From positions 58,038 to 122,037 of the forward strand of contig JAUSNB010000017.1 in assembly GCA_030645615.1 (NCBI GenBank): DNA of 64,000 nucleotides. The letters are read 5' to 3'. This DNA is from Actinomycetota bacterium. Lineage in GTDB: Bacteria > Actinomycetota > Actinomycetes > S36-B12. Below the pieces are notes generated by a model, which searched no databases, was not told where the DNA came from, and saw only the letters and a program-made list of their open reading frames with translations. A program made the translations under genes and the position numbers. Positions 38,334-46,615 of the stretch are shown here, piece after piece. Position 1 is the first letter of the stretch, and every line of letters starts with the position of its first letter.

Positions 38334-38816
38334 CTAGCCTGCCGTGTCGTCCACGGTGTCCACTCCGCCGGCGGGCCGATCGGGCACCTGTACGGTGCCC
38401 GGCCGCGGCTGGATCGGTGGCCGCGTCCCCTGGCCGGCAACGCCCGAGGGGCGGCTCGGCGATGGGGTTGGGCTCGGTATCACCAGCGGGATCGACCCGG
38501 TTCCGACGCACAGGCCGAAGCCGTCGTACTGGCCGCCCCATGGGCAGACCAGGCCCTGGGCGCCGTCGCCGACATTTGCCGCATACGCCGTCGGGTGCGG
38601 TACCGGGGGGTACTTTGCCGAGTTCGCGACCGCCGGAGAGATGCTCGCCGAAACCGCGAGGAGCCCGGCGACCGCCACGAGTACGAGTCCGGAACTCCAG
38701 ACCTTCGTGCTGCGGACACTGTGTTGCGTCGAGCGAAGCCATCGTCGAACCATGCGTGAGGATGATGCTGACCGGCACGACGTCAGGGTGGTCATGGGCA
38801 TGCCATTCCGTTCCAT
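38334..38816 (-). CDS. Small secreted tail protein, apparently a DUF3494 protein lacking its DUF3494 domain
   Basis: 160 residues. Residues 29-65 (RSTQHSVRSTKVWSSGLVL and the following helix) closely match the signal peptide of DUF3494 protein 1, also at DNA level. After the signal comes directly the two-cysteine module (78-111, AYAANVGDGAQGLVCPWGG), a Pro/Ser linker and the tail VQVPDRPAGGVDTVDDTAG. The whole beta-solenoid is missing. The start is unsure: ATG at 38816, 38801 or 38795, none with a strong ribosome site, although the first lies two bases after the sortase-2 stop. It may be a functional minimal substrate or a decayed copy. Confidence 0.72.
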   Translation of the reverse strand: MERNGMPMTTLTSCRSASSSRMVRRWLRSTQHSVRSTKVWSSGLVLVAVAGLLAVSASISPAVANSAKYPPVPHPTAYAANVGDGAQGLVCPWGGQYDGFGLCVGTGSIPLVIPSPTPSPSRPSGVAGQGTRPPIQPRPGTVQVPDRPAGGVDTVDDTAG

Positions 38817-38818
38817 CC

Positions 38819-39445
38819 CTACCGGGTCGTGGGGCTGTCGAGCATCGCGAAGACGACCAGGTTGTCGAGGTAGGCCTTGCCGGCGGCGTCATATCCGTCG
38901 CAGGTGATCAGGCGAAGGCCAGCGTGGTCGATGTTTCCGTAGACCAGTTCGGTCGGGAACCGTGCCTTGGCGAAGCGGGAGACTCGCGTGACCCGGAAGG
39001 CAAGGATCGTGCCGTCTGCCCGGGTGACGAGGATGCGGTCGCCGAAGTCGAGGCGGGCCAAATTCTCGAACACGCCGGGCTGGCTGTTCCAGTGGACATG
39101 TCCAGCGATGATGGCCGGGCCAAGGCGTCCTGGCGTGGGTGCCCCGGTGAACCAGCCGGCCTGGCCAGCCGTTGAGGGGACCTGCAGACTGCCATCGCGT
39201 TGCAGGCCGAGCCGGATCAATGACGACGTGACACCGATGGCCGGGATCCGGAGCCTTACCGGGGCGCCGCGCTCGGCACTCGGCACGGCCCGCACCGCCG
39301 CTGCCTCCACCGGATTCGTGGCGGCAACGGCAGCGGCGGGTGCGGTGGTCACGGCGGACGTCGAGCCGGCCGCGCCGACAGACAGCGCGGCGAGTGCCAG
39401 TGCCAGTGCTCCTGCGACGCAACCCGACGCGATGCGAGTCGACAT
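38819..39445 (-). CDS. Class F-like sortase 2
   Basis: 208 residues: an N-terminal hydrophobic segment (about 8-28), an Ala-rich linker and the sortase barrel with His116 (GHVHW) and Cys182 (LITCDG). As in sortase 1 the expected arginine position holds a hydrophobic residue (Leu193). The start at 39445 was fixed by alignment with sortase 1, whose MFTRSAG begins the same distance after the preceding stop; a longer frame overlaps the DUF3494 gene. It follows DUF3494 gene 2 after seven bases and is followed by the small tail protein after two. Confidence 0.85.
   Translation of the reverse strand: MSTRIASGCVAGALALALAALSVGAAGSTSAVTTAPAAAVAATNPVEAAAVRAVPSAERGAPVRLRIPAIGVTSSLIRLGLQRDGSLQVPSTAGQAGWFTGAPTPGRLGPAIIAGHVHWNSQPGVFENLARLDFGDRILVTRADGTILAFRVTRVSRFAKARFPTELVYGNIDHAGLRLITCDGYDAAGKAYLDNLVVFAMLDSPTTR
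38836..39323. repeat. Direct repeat copy B (sortase coding)
   Basis: Gap-free partner of 36283-36770. The two copies are in the same orientation, about 2.55 kb apart, so recombination between them would delete DUF3494 gene 1, one sortase and the small tail gene. Confidence 0.85.
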
Positions 39446-39452
39446 CGGTCGA

Positions 39453-40565
39453 CTAACCGATCGTGTCATCGCCGGTGTCGACGCCGCCTGAAGGCCTATC
39501 GGGCACCTGATCGTTGCTCGAACTCGACGGGGACGGGGGCCTTGGCCCGCCACCCAGAACGACCGGGGGCCGGGTCGAACTCGGTGCGGGAGTCGCGCTC
39601 GGTGACGGCGTCGCACTGGGTGATGGCGTTGCGCTTACCGTCGGGGTTGCGCTGGGTGAGGGCGTCGCGCTCGGATTCATCAGCGGGTTCGCTCCGGTTC
39701 CGACGCACAGGTCTCCGGAGGAGTTCAACTGGCCACCCCACGGGCAGACGAGCCCCTGGGCGTTAGGCCCGATGTTGGCGGCGTATGCCGGCACCGGGGC
39801 TGCGGCTCTAGGGCACTGCGGTCGTGAGATGGTGTTGGTATCGAGCGTGACGGCGCCGATCCGAGCGAGCACCCTACCGTCGACTGTCGCACTCGTCTGC
39901 AGGGTGATGGACTGGTCGGCGAGGATGGTGCCGACGAACGTGGACCCGGTGAGCAGGGTTGCCGAACTGCCGACCTGCCAGAAGACATTGCAGGACTGGG
40001 CACCGTTGGTCAGGAGGACCCGACTGCTGACGGCCGCTGTCAGGGTCGATCCCGCCTGGAAGACCCAGACTGAACTAGGATCTCCCCGCCCATCGAGAGT
40101 CAGCGTACCGGTCAGACCGATGGACGAGCCCGATTTGTAGACACCGGGCACCAGGGTCGTGCCCCCGAGATCTGCCGTGATTGCGAAATCCTGTGCCTGG
40201 CTCGCTGCCACGCTGTACGCCGTGTCCAGATCGTTCTTGGCACCCTGGGTGACGCCATCGCCGGCGTGGTTCACCCCGCTTGCGAAGACGTAAGTCCCGC
40301 CACCGGCGCCCAAGGTAGGCGAGCTGCCGATGTCCCCACTGAATGTCGTGGTACCGGTGTTGGTGATGCCGGCGCCGGCGAGCACGACGAAGCTGTCCGC
40401 GGTTCCCAGCCCCACGGCAACGGCCGCGGCCTGCGAACTGCTTGCGGTCACAACGAACAGCCCCGCGACCGTCACGAGGGCGAGTCCTGAGCCCGCGGCC
40501 TTCCTGCTGCGCATGGTGCGTGCGGAAGAACGAACGGCTTGGCGGGCCGTGGCTGAATAGTTCAT
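39453..40565 (-). CDS. Secreted DUF3494 (ice-binding-like) protein 2 with sortase-linked tail
   Basis: 370 residues with the same plan as protein 1: signal peptide (about 1-47), DUF3494 domain (about 50-250; LGTADSFVVLAGAGITNTG, WVFQAGSTL, GRVLARIGAVTLDTNTI), two-cysteine module (260-296), an expanded SATPSPSATP repeat linker and the tail QVPDRPSGGVDTGDDTIG. The domain is clearly homologous to protein 1 but more diverged than the sortases are. ATG at 40565 with AGGGGC upstream. Probable function is an exported adhesin or ice-binding surface protein handled by sortase 2. Confidence 0.88.
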   Translation of the reverse strand: MNYSATARQAVRSSARTMRSRKAAGSGLALVTVAGLFVVTASSSQAAAVAVGLGTADSFVVLAGAGITNTGTTTFSGDIGSSPTLGAGGGTYVFASGVNHAGDGVTQGAKNDLDTAYSVAASQAQDFAITADLGGTTLVPGVYKSGSSIGLTGTLTLDGRGDPSSVWVFQAGSTLTAAVSSRVLLTNGAQSCNVFWQVGSSATLLTGSTFVGTILADQSITLQTSATVDGRVLARIGAVTLDTNTISRPQCPRAAAPVPAYAANIGPNAQGLVCPWGGQLNSSGDLCVGTGANPLMNPSATPSPSATPTVSATPSPSATPSPSATPAPSSTRPPVVLGGGPRPPSPSSSSNDQVPDRPSGGVDTGDDTIG

Positions 40566-40602
40566 GAGAATGCCCCTATCTCGGCTGCGACGTCGAATGT
40601 GA

Positions 40603-40637
40603 TCGACGCGCTGCCGAGGTCCGGGGCAACGTCACGA
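40603..40637 (-). promoter_or_regulatory. Shared upstream element, copy 2
   Basis: Reads TCGTGACGTTGCCCCGGACC then TCGGCAGCGCGTCGA on the minus strand, the partner of 38239-38275. A TAnnnT hexamer (TACTTT) overlaps its upstream edge, so the element may mark the transcript start 60-70 bases before DUF3494 gene 2. Confidence 0.5.
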
Positions 40638-40681
40638 AAGTAGCACTCATCCGCGACGAAAGCGATTGCGGACGCGCCGAC

Positions 40682-41653
40682 TCACGAGGACGTTGTCTCC
40701 CACGTCGTTGGCGGCGAACTACCCGGCAGGTCAGCGGCGGGACCGCGCCGCCGAAGGGCGGGCGGGATGAACAGGACGGCCACCCACACGAGTGTTGCGC
40801 CGAGCACGTGGATCGTCACGAGTGCTGCGGGCAAGCCAGCGAAGTACTGCGCGTAGCCCAGCGCCCCCTGTGCCAGGGCGATCCCCAGCAGCAGGTAGGT
40901 GCGCCGCAAGGCCAGGCGCGGGCCGGACGTGACCGTGAGGGCGACAGCCAGCCCGATCGTGAGCCCAAGGAAGAGAAGGACGACATCGGCGTGCAGCCAC
41001 GAGATCGTGCGCGGGTCAAAGGAGAACCGGTTCTCGGCGTCGGCGTCACCGGAATGCGGCCCGCTGCCTGTCGTCAGCACGCCGAGCAGGACGACCAGTC
41101 CGCTCACCGCCACGAGCGCCCACGCCAGTCCCCGAACCGGGAGCGCGCTGAGGAACCGCACGGGCTGGTCGGCCTCGTCGCCAGACCGGACCACCAGGGC
41201 GACCACGCTGGCGATGATGGCCATCGACAGCCCGAAGTGCGCGGCGACCGTCGCCGGGTGCAGGCCGGTGAGGACGGTGATCCCGCCCAGGACGGCCTGG
41301 GCGGCGGTGCCGACGATGGGGACGAGGGCCAGCACGATTATCGACCGGCGCACCGGCAGGCCGGCACGCTTGCGTCGCCGGGCATCCCAGATGGCCGCCG
41401 CGACCGCGGCGATCGCCAGCAGGCCGAGCACGAACGTCAGCAGGCGGTTCCCGAACTCGACGTACTTGTGCCACGCCTCTGCCTGGCGGGCCAGGGGCGT
41501 GTATGAGCCCTCGACGCACTCGGGCCACGTCGGGCAGCCCAGTCCTGAGCCGGTCACGCGCACGACCGCACCGGTGACCACGATGCCGACCTGAGCAACG
41601 AGGTTGGCGATGAAGACACCGCGCACCGCGGGGGGGCATCGGCCTGGCATCAC
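40682..41653 (-). CDS. ctaA: Heme A synthase (COX15 family)
   Basis: Oxidises the C8 methyl of heme O to give heme A. 323 residues, eight membrane helices in two four-helix halves; heme ligand histidines sit in HKYVEFGNRLLTF, TVAAHFGLSMA, SWLHADVVLLF and TIHVLGATLVW, and the extracellular cysteine pair is GCPTWPEC. The GTG at 41653 was chosen because TAGGCT lies exactly six bases upstream; ATG at 41650 follows directly. Downstream lies the sortase block rather than ctaB. Confidence 0.94.
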   Translation of the reverse strand: MMPGRCPPAVRGVFIANLVAQVGIVVTGAVVRVTGSGLGCPTWPECVEGSYTPLARQAEAWHKYVEFGNRLLTFVLGLLAIAAVAAAIWDARRRKRAGLPVRRSIIVLALVPIVGTAAQAVLGGITVLTGLHPATVAAHFGLSMAIIASVVALVVRSGDEADQPVRFLSALPVRGLAWALVAVSGLVVLLGVLTTGSGPHSGDADAENRFSFDPRTISWLHADVVLLFLGLTIGLAVALTVTSGPRLALRRTYLLLGIALAQGALGYAQYFAGLPAALVTIHVLGATLVWVAVLFIPPALRRRGPAADLPGSSPPTTWETTSS

Positions 41654-41659
41654 GCTGGC

Positions 41660-41665
41660 AGCCTA
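41660..41665 (-). promoter_or_regulatory. -10 hexamer of a leaderless ctaA promoter
   Basis: TAGGCT on the minus strand, six bases before GTG at 41653, without a ribosome site between. Decides the GTG as start. Confidence 0.55.
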
Positions 41666-41678
41666 TGACCGCCGGCGG

Positions 41679-42401
41679 CTACGACCAGCGGAAGGTCCGC
41701 GCTGCCAGCAGGGCTGCCCCGGACAGCCACGCGAGCAAGATGACGAGCGGACCAGCGGATGGGACGACACCGTCCACCAGCGTCTCGGTGAACGACGCGG
41801 CGAGGGCGCCGGAGGGCAGCCAGGGTGCGATGCCGCCGAGTGGGCCGGGCAGGGAGTCCGCGGGCACGATGACGCCACCGAACATCAGCAGCACGAGGAA
41901 GGCCCCGTTCGCAACAGCGAGGACGGCCTCGGCGCGCATGAGCCCTGCGAGCGCGAAGCCGCAGGCAGCGAGGCTGGCGATGCCCACGAGCAGGGGGACG
42001 ACCGCCCACGCGGCACCGGCCGGGGGTCGCCAGCCGATCGCGGCCGCCGTGCCGAGTACGGCCAGCGTCGACAGGCACGTGACGGCCGCCGTCGCCAGCG
42101 CCTTCCCTGCGAGCAGGTCGACGCGGCCCAACGGTGTCGTCGCCAGGAAGCGCAGGGCGCCCGAGCGCCGCTCGAAGCCCGTGGCAATCGCCAACGACGT
42201 GAAGGCGCTGCTGAGAACGCTGACCGTCAGGACCGTCGCGACGGACCTGGCGAGGCGATCGTCCCCGTAGGCATCGGGGAGCAATCCAGTGAGGGCCAGG
42301 CCGAGCAGCAGGCCCACCGGGATGATGAACGTGAGAAGAAGCTGTTCACCGTTGCGCAGGAGCAGTCGGGCCTCCCAGCCTGCGTGGGCCCAGGCTCTCA
42401 T
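41679..42401 (-). CDS. ABC transporter permease (ABC-2 type)
   Basis: 240 residues with about six membrane helices; FERRSGALRFLATTPLGR is the cytoplasmic coupling loop found in ABC-2 drug/polysaccharide export permeases, and MFGGVIVPADSLP lies in the late helices. ATG at 42401 overlaps the stop of the ATPase gene by four bases, so the two form one exporter. This pair next to ctaA and sufR is a conserved actinobacterial neighbourhood; the substrate is not known. Confidence 0.88.
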   Translation of the reverse strand: MRAWAHAGWEARLLLRNGEQLLLTFIIPVGLLLGLALTGLLPDAYGDDRLARSVATVLTVSVLSSAFTSLAIATGFERRSGALRFLATTPLGRVDLLAGKALATAAVTCLSTLAVLGTAAAIGWRPPAGAAWAVVPLLVGIASLAACGFALAGLMRAEAVLAVANGAFLVLLMFGGVIVPADSLPGPLGGIAPWLPSGALAASFTETLVDGVVPSAGPLVILLAWLSGAALLAARTFRWS

Positions 42402-43312
42402 GGTTGCCGCCCGACGAGGTCGAGCACGACATCCTCGAGGGACTCGCGGCCGACGGAGATGGAGGACGATCGAGCGCCGTGCTGGGCCGTCCACGACGCG
42501 ATGGCACTCAGCGCCAGCGGATCGGATGCGCCCGTGGCCCGGTAGCGACCGGGTCGCGACTCGACGATCTCGCAACCCGCCGGCAGGGCCGCCCTCAAGG
42601 GCGCTAGGTCAGCGTCAAGGGGGCCGCTGAAGCTGATGCAGTCCTCGCCCCCGACGAGGTCGTCGAGCGCGCCGCTGCGCAGACCGCGACCCTTGGCGAT
42701 GACCACGACATGGTCCGCGAGCCGCTCCACGTCATCCATGAGGTGGGTCGTCAGGACGATGCTCGTGCCGTCGTCCCGGAGCCGGCGCACCAGGTCGTGG
42801 AAGGCGTGCCGTCCCTCGGTGTCCAGGCCCGCCGTGGGCTCGTCGAGAAAGGCCAGCTCGGGCTGGCCGACCAGGGCGAGGGCGCACTTGACCCGCTGCT
42901 GCTCGCCACCGGACAGCCGTCGGATCGGGGTGCGGGTGCTCGGGTCCAGTCCTAACTCGTCCAGGAGGGCCGCGGGATCCAGCGGGTCTCGGTGCAGTGA
43001 TGCGACATAGGCCACGAGCTCACGGGGCCGGGCCGATGGGTACAGCCCACCGTCCTGGAGCATGACGCCGACCCGGGCCCGCTCCGCGGCAGGAGCCGGA
43101 CGGGAGGGGTCGCGGCTCGACCCCAGGAGCGCGATGCGACCCGTCCAGCCGCTGACCAGGCCCACGCAGGCGGCCACGGTGGTGGACTTGCCCGCCCCGT
43201 TCGGGCCCACGATGGCGGTGACCTGCCCGTGGGGGGCATCGAAGGTCAAGCGGGCGACGGCCGGCCGGGAGCCGAAGCGCACGACGAGGTCGCTCACGCT
43301 CACGGCAGGCAC
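42398..43312 (-). CDS. ABC transporter ATP-binding protein
   Basis: 304 residues with Walker A GPNGAGKST, signature LSGGEQQRV, Walker B ELAFLDEPTAGLD and the switch histidine in TTHLMDD, followed by a C-terminal domain as in DrrA-type exporters. Partner of the permease that follows. The GTG at 43312 is supported by TACACT six bases upstream on the minus strand. It is divergent from sufR. Confidence 0.93.
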   Translation of the reverse strand: MPAVSVSDLVVRFGSRPAVARLTFDAPHGQVTAIVGPNGAGKSTTVAACVGLVSGWTGRIALLGSSRDPSRPAPAAERARVGVMLQDGGLYPSARPRELVAYVASLHRDPLDPAALLDELGLDPSTRTPIRRLSGGEQQRVKCALALVGQPELAFLDEPTAGLDTEGRHAFHDLVRRLRDDGTSIVLTTHLMDDVERLADHVVVIAKGRGLRSGALDDLVGGEDCISFSGPLDADLAPLRAALPAGCEIVESRPGRYRATGASDPLALSAIASWTAQHGARSSSISVGRESLEDVVLDLVGRQP

Positions 43313-43318
43313 CGGGGG

Positions 43319-43324
43319 AGTGTA
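43319..43324 (-). promoter_or_regulatory. -10 hexamer of a leaderless ABC transporter promoter
   Basis: TACACT on the minus strand followed by six bases and the GTG at 43312. It lies close to the opposite-facing sufR control region, so SufR could influence both directions. Confidence 0.5.
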
Positions 43325-43340
43325 TGCAGGACCCCGCCGG

Positions 43341-43364
43341 TTGCGCTTTCGGGCATTTACGCAA
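43341..43364 (+). promoter_or_regulatory. Putative sufR promoter with inverted-repeat operator
   Basis: TTGCG (43341-43345) and CGCAA (43360-43364) form an inverted repeat with 14 bases between. The left half lies within a -35-like TTGCGC, and a weak -10 (AACAAT, 43363-43368) ends six bases before the sufR GTG at 43375. A repressor bound here would block polymerase, fitting autoregulation by SufR. Inference from position and symmetry only. Confidence 0.4.
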
Positions 43365-43374
43365 CAATGATGAT

Positions 43375-44049
43375 GTGAAATTCCCCGGAGACGCCGCCGA
43401 GCGGGTTGCGCGCACCCTGCTCACCCACGGTCCGTCGACTGCGGGGGAGCTGGCCGACGCGCTGGACATGAGCCAGGCGGGGGTCCGTCGCATTCTGTCC
43501 GGCCTCGTCGACACCGGCCTCGTCGCCTCTCACGAACGGGCCCCGTATGGCCCGTCCCCCAAGCGCGGCCGGGGACGTCCCAGCAGCGTCTTCTCGCTCA
43601 CCCCTCAGGGACGGGCCGCCTGCGACCAGGCGTACGACGACCTGGCCCTTCAGGCCCTGCGCTTCATAAGCGCCTCCTACGGACCGTCGGCCGTCGAGGC
43701 GTTCGCGGCAGACCGGGCCCACCGGCTGGCGGGCACGGCTTCACTTGATGGGGCGATCGCCACCCCGCACGACGTTGCCGCTGCGCTGAGCGCGGCCGGC
43801 TACGCGGCGGAGATCCAGCCGCTGGGCGACCATGCAGTACAGCTGTGCCAGCACCACTGCCCCGTCGTCGATGCGGCCCGGGAGTTCCCGGCCTTGTGCG
43901 AGGCGGAAACAGCCGCGCTCGGCGAGGCCCTCGGCCGTCACGTCACCCGCCTGGCCACGCTCGCCCATGGCGACGAGGTCTGCACCGCCGTCTTCTCGCT
44001 CGACGCCACCGTCATCACGCGCGACAACCTCGGAAAGGTCCCGGCATGA
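43375..44049 (+). CDS. sufR: Fe-S cluster-sensing repressor SufR
   Basis: 224 residues: an N-terminal winged helix ([20 protein letters not shown]) and a C-terminal cluster-binding region with Cys158, Cys162 and Cys175 in [19 protein letters not shown], the spacing typical of SufR. With a [4Fe-4S] cluster it represses the suf operon; cluster loss relieves repression. GTG at 43375 is chosen by the end of the upstream control region; no ribosome site is visible, so the mRNA may be leaderless. The stop overlaps sufB (ATGA). Confidence 0.93.
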   Translation: MKFPGDAAERVARTLLTHGPSTAGELADALDMSQAGVRRILSGLVDTGLVASHERAPYGPSPKRGRGRPSSVFSLTPQGRAACDQAYDDLALQALRFISASYGPSAVEAFAADRAHRLAGTASLDGAIATPHDVAAALSAAGYAAEIQPLGDHAVQLCQHHCPVVDAAREFPALCEAETAALGEALGRHVTRLATLAHGDEVCTAVFSLDATVITRDNLGKVPA

Positions 44050-45467
44050 GCACAGCAGCGCAGGACACCGCAGCGACCATCGATGACATCGGCCGGTACG
44101 AGTACGGCTGGCGCGATGCCGACACGGCCGGGGAGACCGCGCGTCGCGGGATCAACGAGGACGTCGTGCGCGACATATCGGCCAAGAAGGACGAGCCTGC
44201 GTGGATGCTCGACATGCGGCTGAAGGGCCTGCGCCTGTTCCAGAAGAAGCCGATGCCGACGTGGGGATCCAACCTCAGCGGCATCGACTTCGACAACATC
44301 AAGTACTTCGTGCGCTCCACCGAGAAGCAGGCGACGAGCTGGGAGGAACTGCCCGAGGACATCCGCAACACATACGACCGGCTGGGCATCCCGGAGGCGG
44401 AGAAGCAGCGCCTCGTCGCGGGTGTCGCGGCCCAGTACGAATCCGAGGTCGTCTACCACGCCATCCGCGAGGACCTCGAGGAGCAGGGCGTCCTGTTCCT
44501 GGACACGGATACGGGACTGCGTGAGCACGAGGACGTGTTCCGCGAGCACTTCGGGTCGATCATCCCGCCCGGAGACAACAAGTTCGCCGCGCTCAACACG
44601 GCCGTGTGGTCCGGCGGCTCGTTCATCTACGTGCCCAAGGGCGTCAAGGTCGACATCCCCCTGCAGGCCTACTTCCGCATCAACACCGAGAACATGGGGC
44701 AGTTCGAGCGCACGCTGATCATCGTCGACGAAGGTGCCTACGTGCACTACGTCGAGGGGTGCACGGCGCCGATCTACTCCAGCGACTCGCTGCACTCGGC
44801 GGTGGTCGAGATCATCGTGCGCAAGGGCGCCCGGTGCCGGTACACGACCATCCAGAACTGGTCCAACAACGTCTACAACCTCGTCACGAAGCGCGCCGTC
44901 GCGCAGGAGGGCGCCACCATGGAGTGGATCGACGGCAATCTCGGCTCGAAGGTCACGATGAAGTACCCCGCCGTGTGGATGACGGGCGAGCACGCCAAGG
45001 GAGAGACGCTGTCCATCGCCTTCGCCGGCGAGGGCCAGCACCAGGATGCCGGGGCGAAGATGGTCCACGCTGCGCCCAACACGTCCTCGACCATCGTGTC
45101 GAAGTCCGTGGCGCGCGGCGGCGGCCGCACGTCCTACCGCGGCCTGGTCCAGATCCTCGAGGGCTCGCACAACGCCAAGAGCACCGTCCGCTGCGATGCG
45201 TTGCTCATCGACGACATCTCGCGATCCGACACCTACCCGTACGTCGACGTCCGCGAGGACGACGTGTCGATGGGCCACGAGGCGACGGTGTCGCGCATCA
45301 GCGAGGAGCAGTTGTTCTACCTGATGTCCCGAGGGCTCACGGAGGACGAAGCCATGGCGATGATCGTGCGCGGCTTCATCGAGCCGATTGCCCGGGAGCT
45401 GCCGATGGAGTACGCGATCGAGCTGAACCGGCTCATCGAGATGCAGATGGAAGGCGCCGTCGGGTGA
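44046..45467 (+). CDS. sufB: Fe-S cluster scaffold protein SufB
   Basis: 473 residues of the SufBCD scaffold, the site where clusters are built. Contains [21 protein letters not shown], the cysteine in [10 protein letters not shown], and the C-terminal [21 protein letters not shown] that binds SufC. ATG overlaps the sufR stop and GTG of sufD overlaps its own stop, so translation is coupled throughout. Confidence 0.97.
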   Translation: MSTAAQDTAATIDDIGRYEYGWRDADTAGETARRGINEDVVRDISAKKDEPAWMLDMRLKGLRLFQKKPMPTWGSNLSGIDFDNIKYFVRSTEKQATSWEELPEDIRNTYDRLGIPEAEKQRLVAGVAAQYESEVVYHAIREDLEEQGVLFLDTDTGLREHEDVFREHFGSIIPPGDNKFAALNTAVWSGGSFIYVPKGVKVDIPLQAYFRINTENMGQFERTLIIVDEGAYVHYVEGCTAPIYSSDSLHSAVVEIIVRKGARCRYTTIQNWSNNVYNLVTKRAVAQEGATMEWIDGNLGSKVTMKYPAVWMTGEHAKGETLSIAFAGEGQHQDAGAKMVHAAPNTSSTIVSKSVARGGGRTSYRGLVQILEGSHNAKSTVRCDALLIDDISRSDTYPYVDVREDDVSMGHEATVSRISEEQLFYLMSRGLTEDEAMAMIVRGFIEPIARELPMEYAIELNRLIEMQMEGAVG

Positions 45468-46615
45468 CGACTCTCACTGCCCCACCGCTGGACCTTGCAC
45501 CGCGCCTGGCCTCCGCGGACATCGAGGACTTCGTCGTGCCCACCGGGCGCGAGGAGGAGTGGCGATTCGTGCCCATGGCCGATGTCGCCGCCTTCATGCA
45601 CCCCGATGCCGACGCGGGCACCTTGATGGCCGAGCCGGGCCCGCATGTCGCCATCGTCGATGCCGCCGCGGCGGATCGCACGGCCTGGCTGCCCACTGAC
45701 CGGCCGTCGGCGATCGCCCGCGCCGGGGTCGCCTCGGTGATCCAGGTGCGGGTGGGTGCGGATGAGTCGGTGCCCGAGCCCATCGTCGTTCGCCTCACCG
45801 GGCCTACGGCCCGCACCTACGGACACGTCGACGTGCGGGTCGGGGCGCACGCCCGCGCCACCGTAGTGCTGGTCCACGATGCGGGAGTCGATGCGAGCGG
45901 CTCCATCGTCGTCGAGGTGGGGGCCGGTGCCGACCTCACCATGCTGTCGGTCATCGACGGCCCGCCCGAGAACGTGCACCTGTGGCAATGGCATGCCGAC
46001 GTCGGCAGGGACGCGCGGTTCACGGGCGCCGTCATCACGATCGGCGGTCGCGTCGTGCGGATCATGCCGTCCGTGTCGTACTCAGCCCCTGGCGGCACGG
46101 CGGAACTGCTCGGCGCCTTCCTGGCCGACGGACCCCAGTTCCTCGAGCACCGGATCTTCGTCGAGCACGACCAGCCGCATTGCTCCAGCCGCGTCGTGTA
46201 CAAGGGCGCGCTTAGCGGTCATGGGGCCCACACCGTCTGGATCGGCGACGTCCTCGTCCGGCGCGAGGCCGTCGGGATCGACACGTACGAGCTCAATCGC
46301 AACCTGCTCCTCGACGACGGCCCACGGGCGGACTCGGTACCGAACCTGGAGCTGGAGACGGGCGACGTGGTGAGCGCGGGCCACGCGAGCGCGACCGGCC
46401 GGTTCGACGACGAGCAGCTGTTCTACCTGCAGTCGCGCGGCATCCCGGAGCAGCTCGCCCGGCAGCTCGTCGTGCGGGGCTTCTTCGTCGACGTGCTCGC
46501 GCGCATCGGCTCGGAGCACTGGCGTCACGAGATCCTCGAGCGGATCTCGTCGAGGCTGGGCATGTCCGACGACCACGCCGACCTGCTGCGCGACGTCGAG
46601 GGGACCGATCCGTGA
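45464..46615 (+). CDS. sufD: Fe-S cluster assembly protein SufD
   Basis: 383 residues, partner of SufB in the SufBC2D complex. Starts with the [10 protein letters not shown] segment and ends with [21 protein letters not shown], paralogous to the SufB end, with the conserved Cys/His region [17 protein letters not shown] start overlaps the sufB stop; the next gene overlaps its end. Confidence 0.95.
   Translation: MTTLTAPPLDLAPRLASADIEDFVVPTGREEEWRFVPMADVAAFMHPDADAGTLMAEPGPHVAIVDAAAADRTAWLPTDRPSAIARAGVASVIQVRVGADESVPEPIVVRLTGPTARTYGHVDVRVGAHARATVVLVHDAGVDASGSIVVEVGAGADLTMLSVIDGPPENVHLWQWHADVGRDARFTGAVITIGGRVVRIMPSVSYSAPGGTAELLGAFLADGPQFLEHRIFVEHDQPHCSSRVVYKGALSGHGAHTVWIGDVLVRREAVGIDTYELNRNLLLDDGPRADSVPNLELETGDVVSAGHASATGRFDDEQLFYLQSRGIPEQLARQLVVRGFFVDVLARIGSEHWRHEILERISSRLGMSDDHADLLRDVEGTDP

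Noticed and set aside
36979..40565. Classical LPXTG sorting signals in the DUF3494 proteins
   Set aside because: No LPXTG-like pentapeptide followed by a hydrophobic helix and basic end is present; the proteins end right after the VDTGD tail.
36181..40681. Insertion sequence or integrated mobile element carrying the sortase block
   Set aside because: No transposase, integrase, tRNA target or terminal inverted repeats were seen; the direct repeats lie inside coding sequence and reflect gene duplication.
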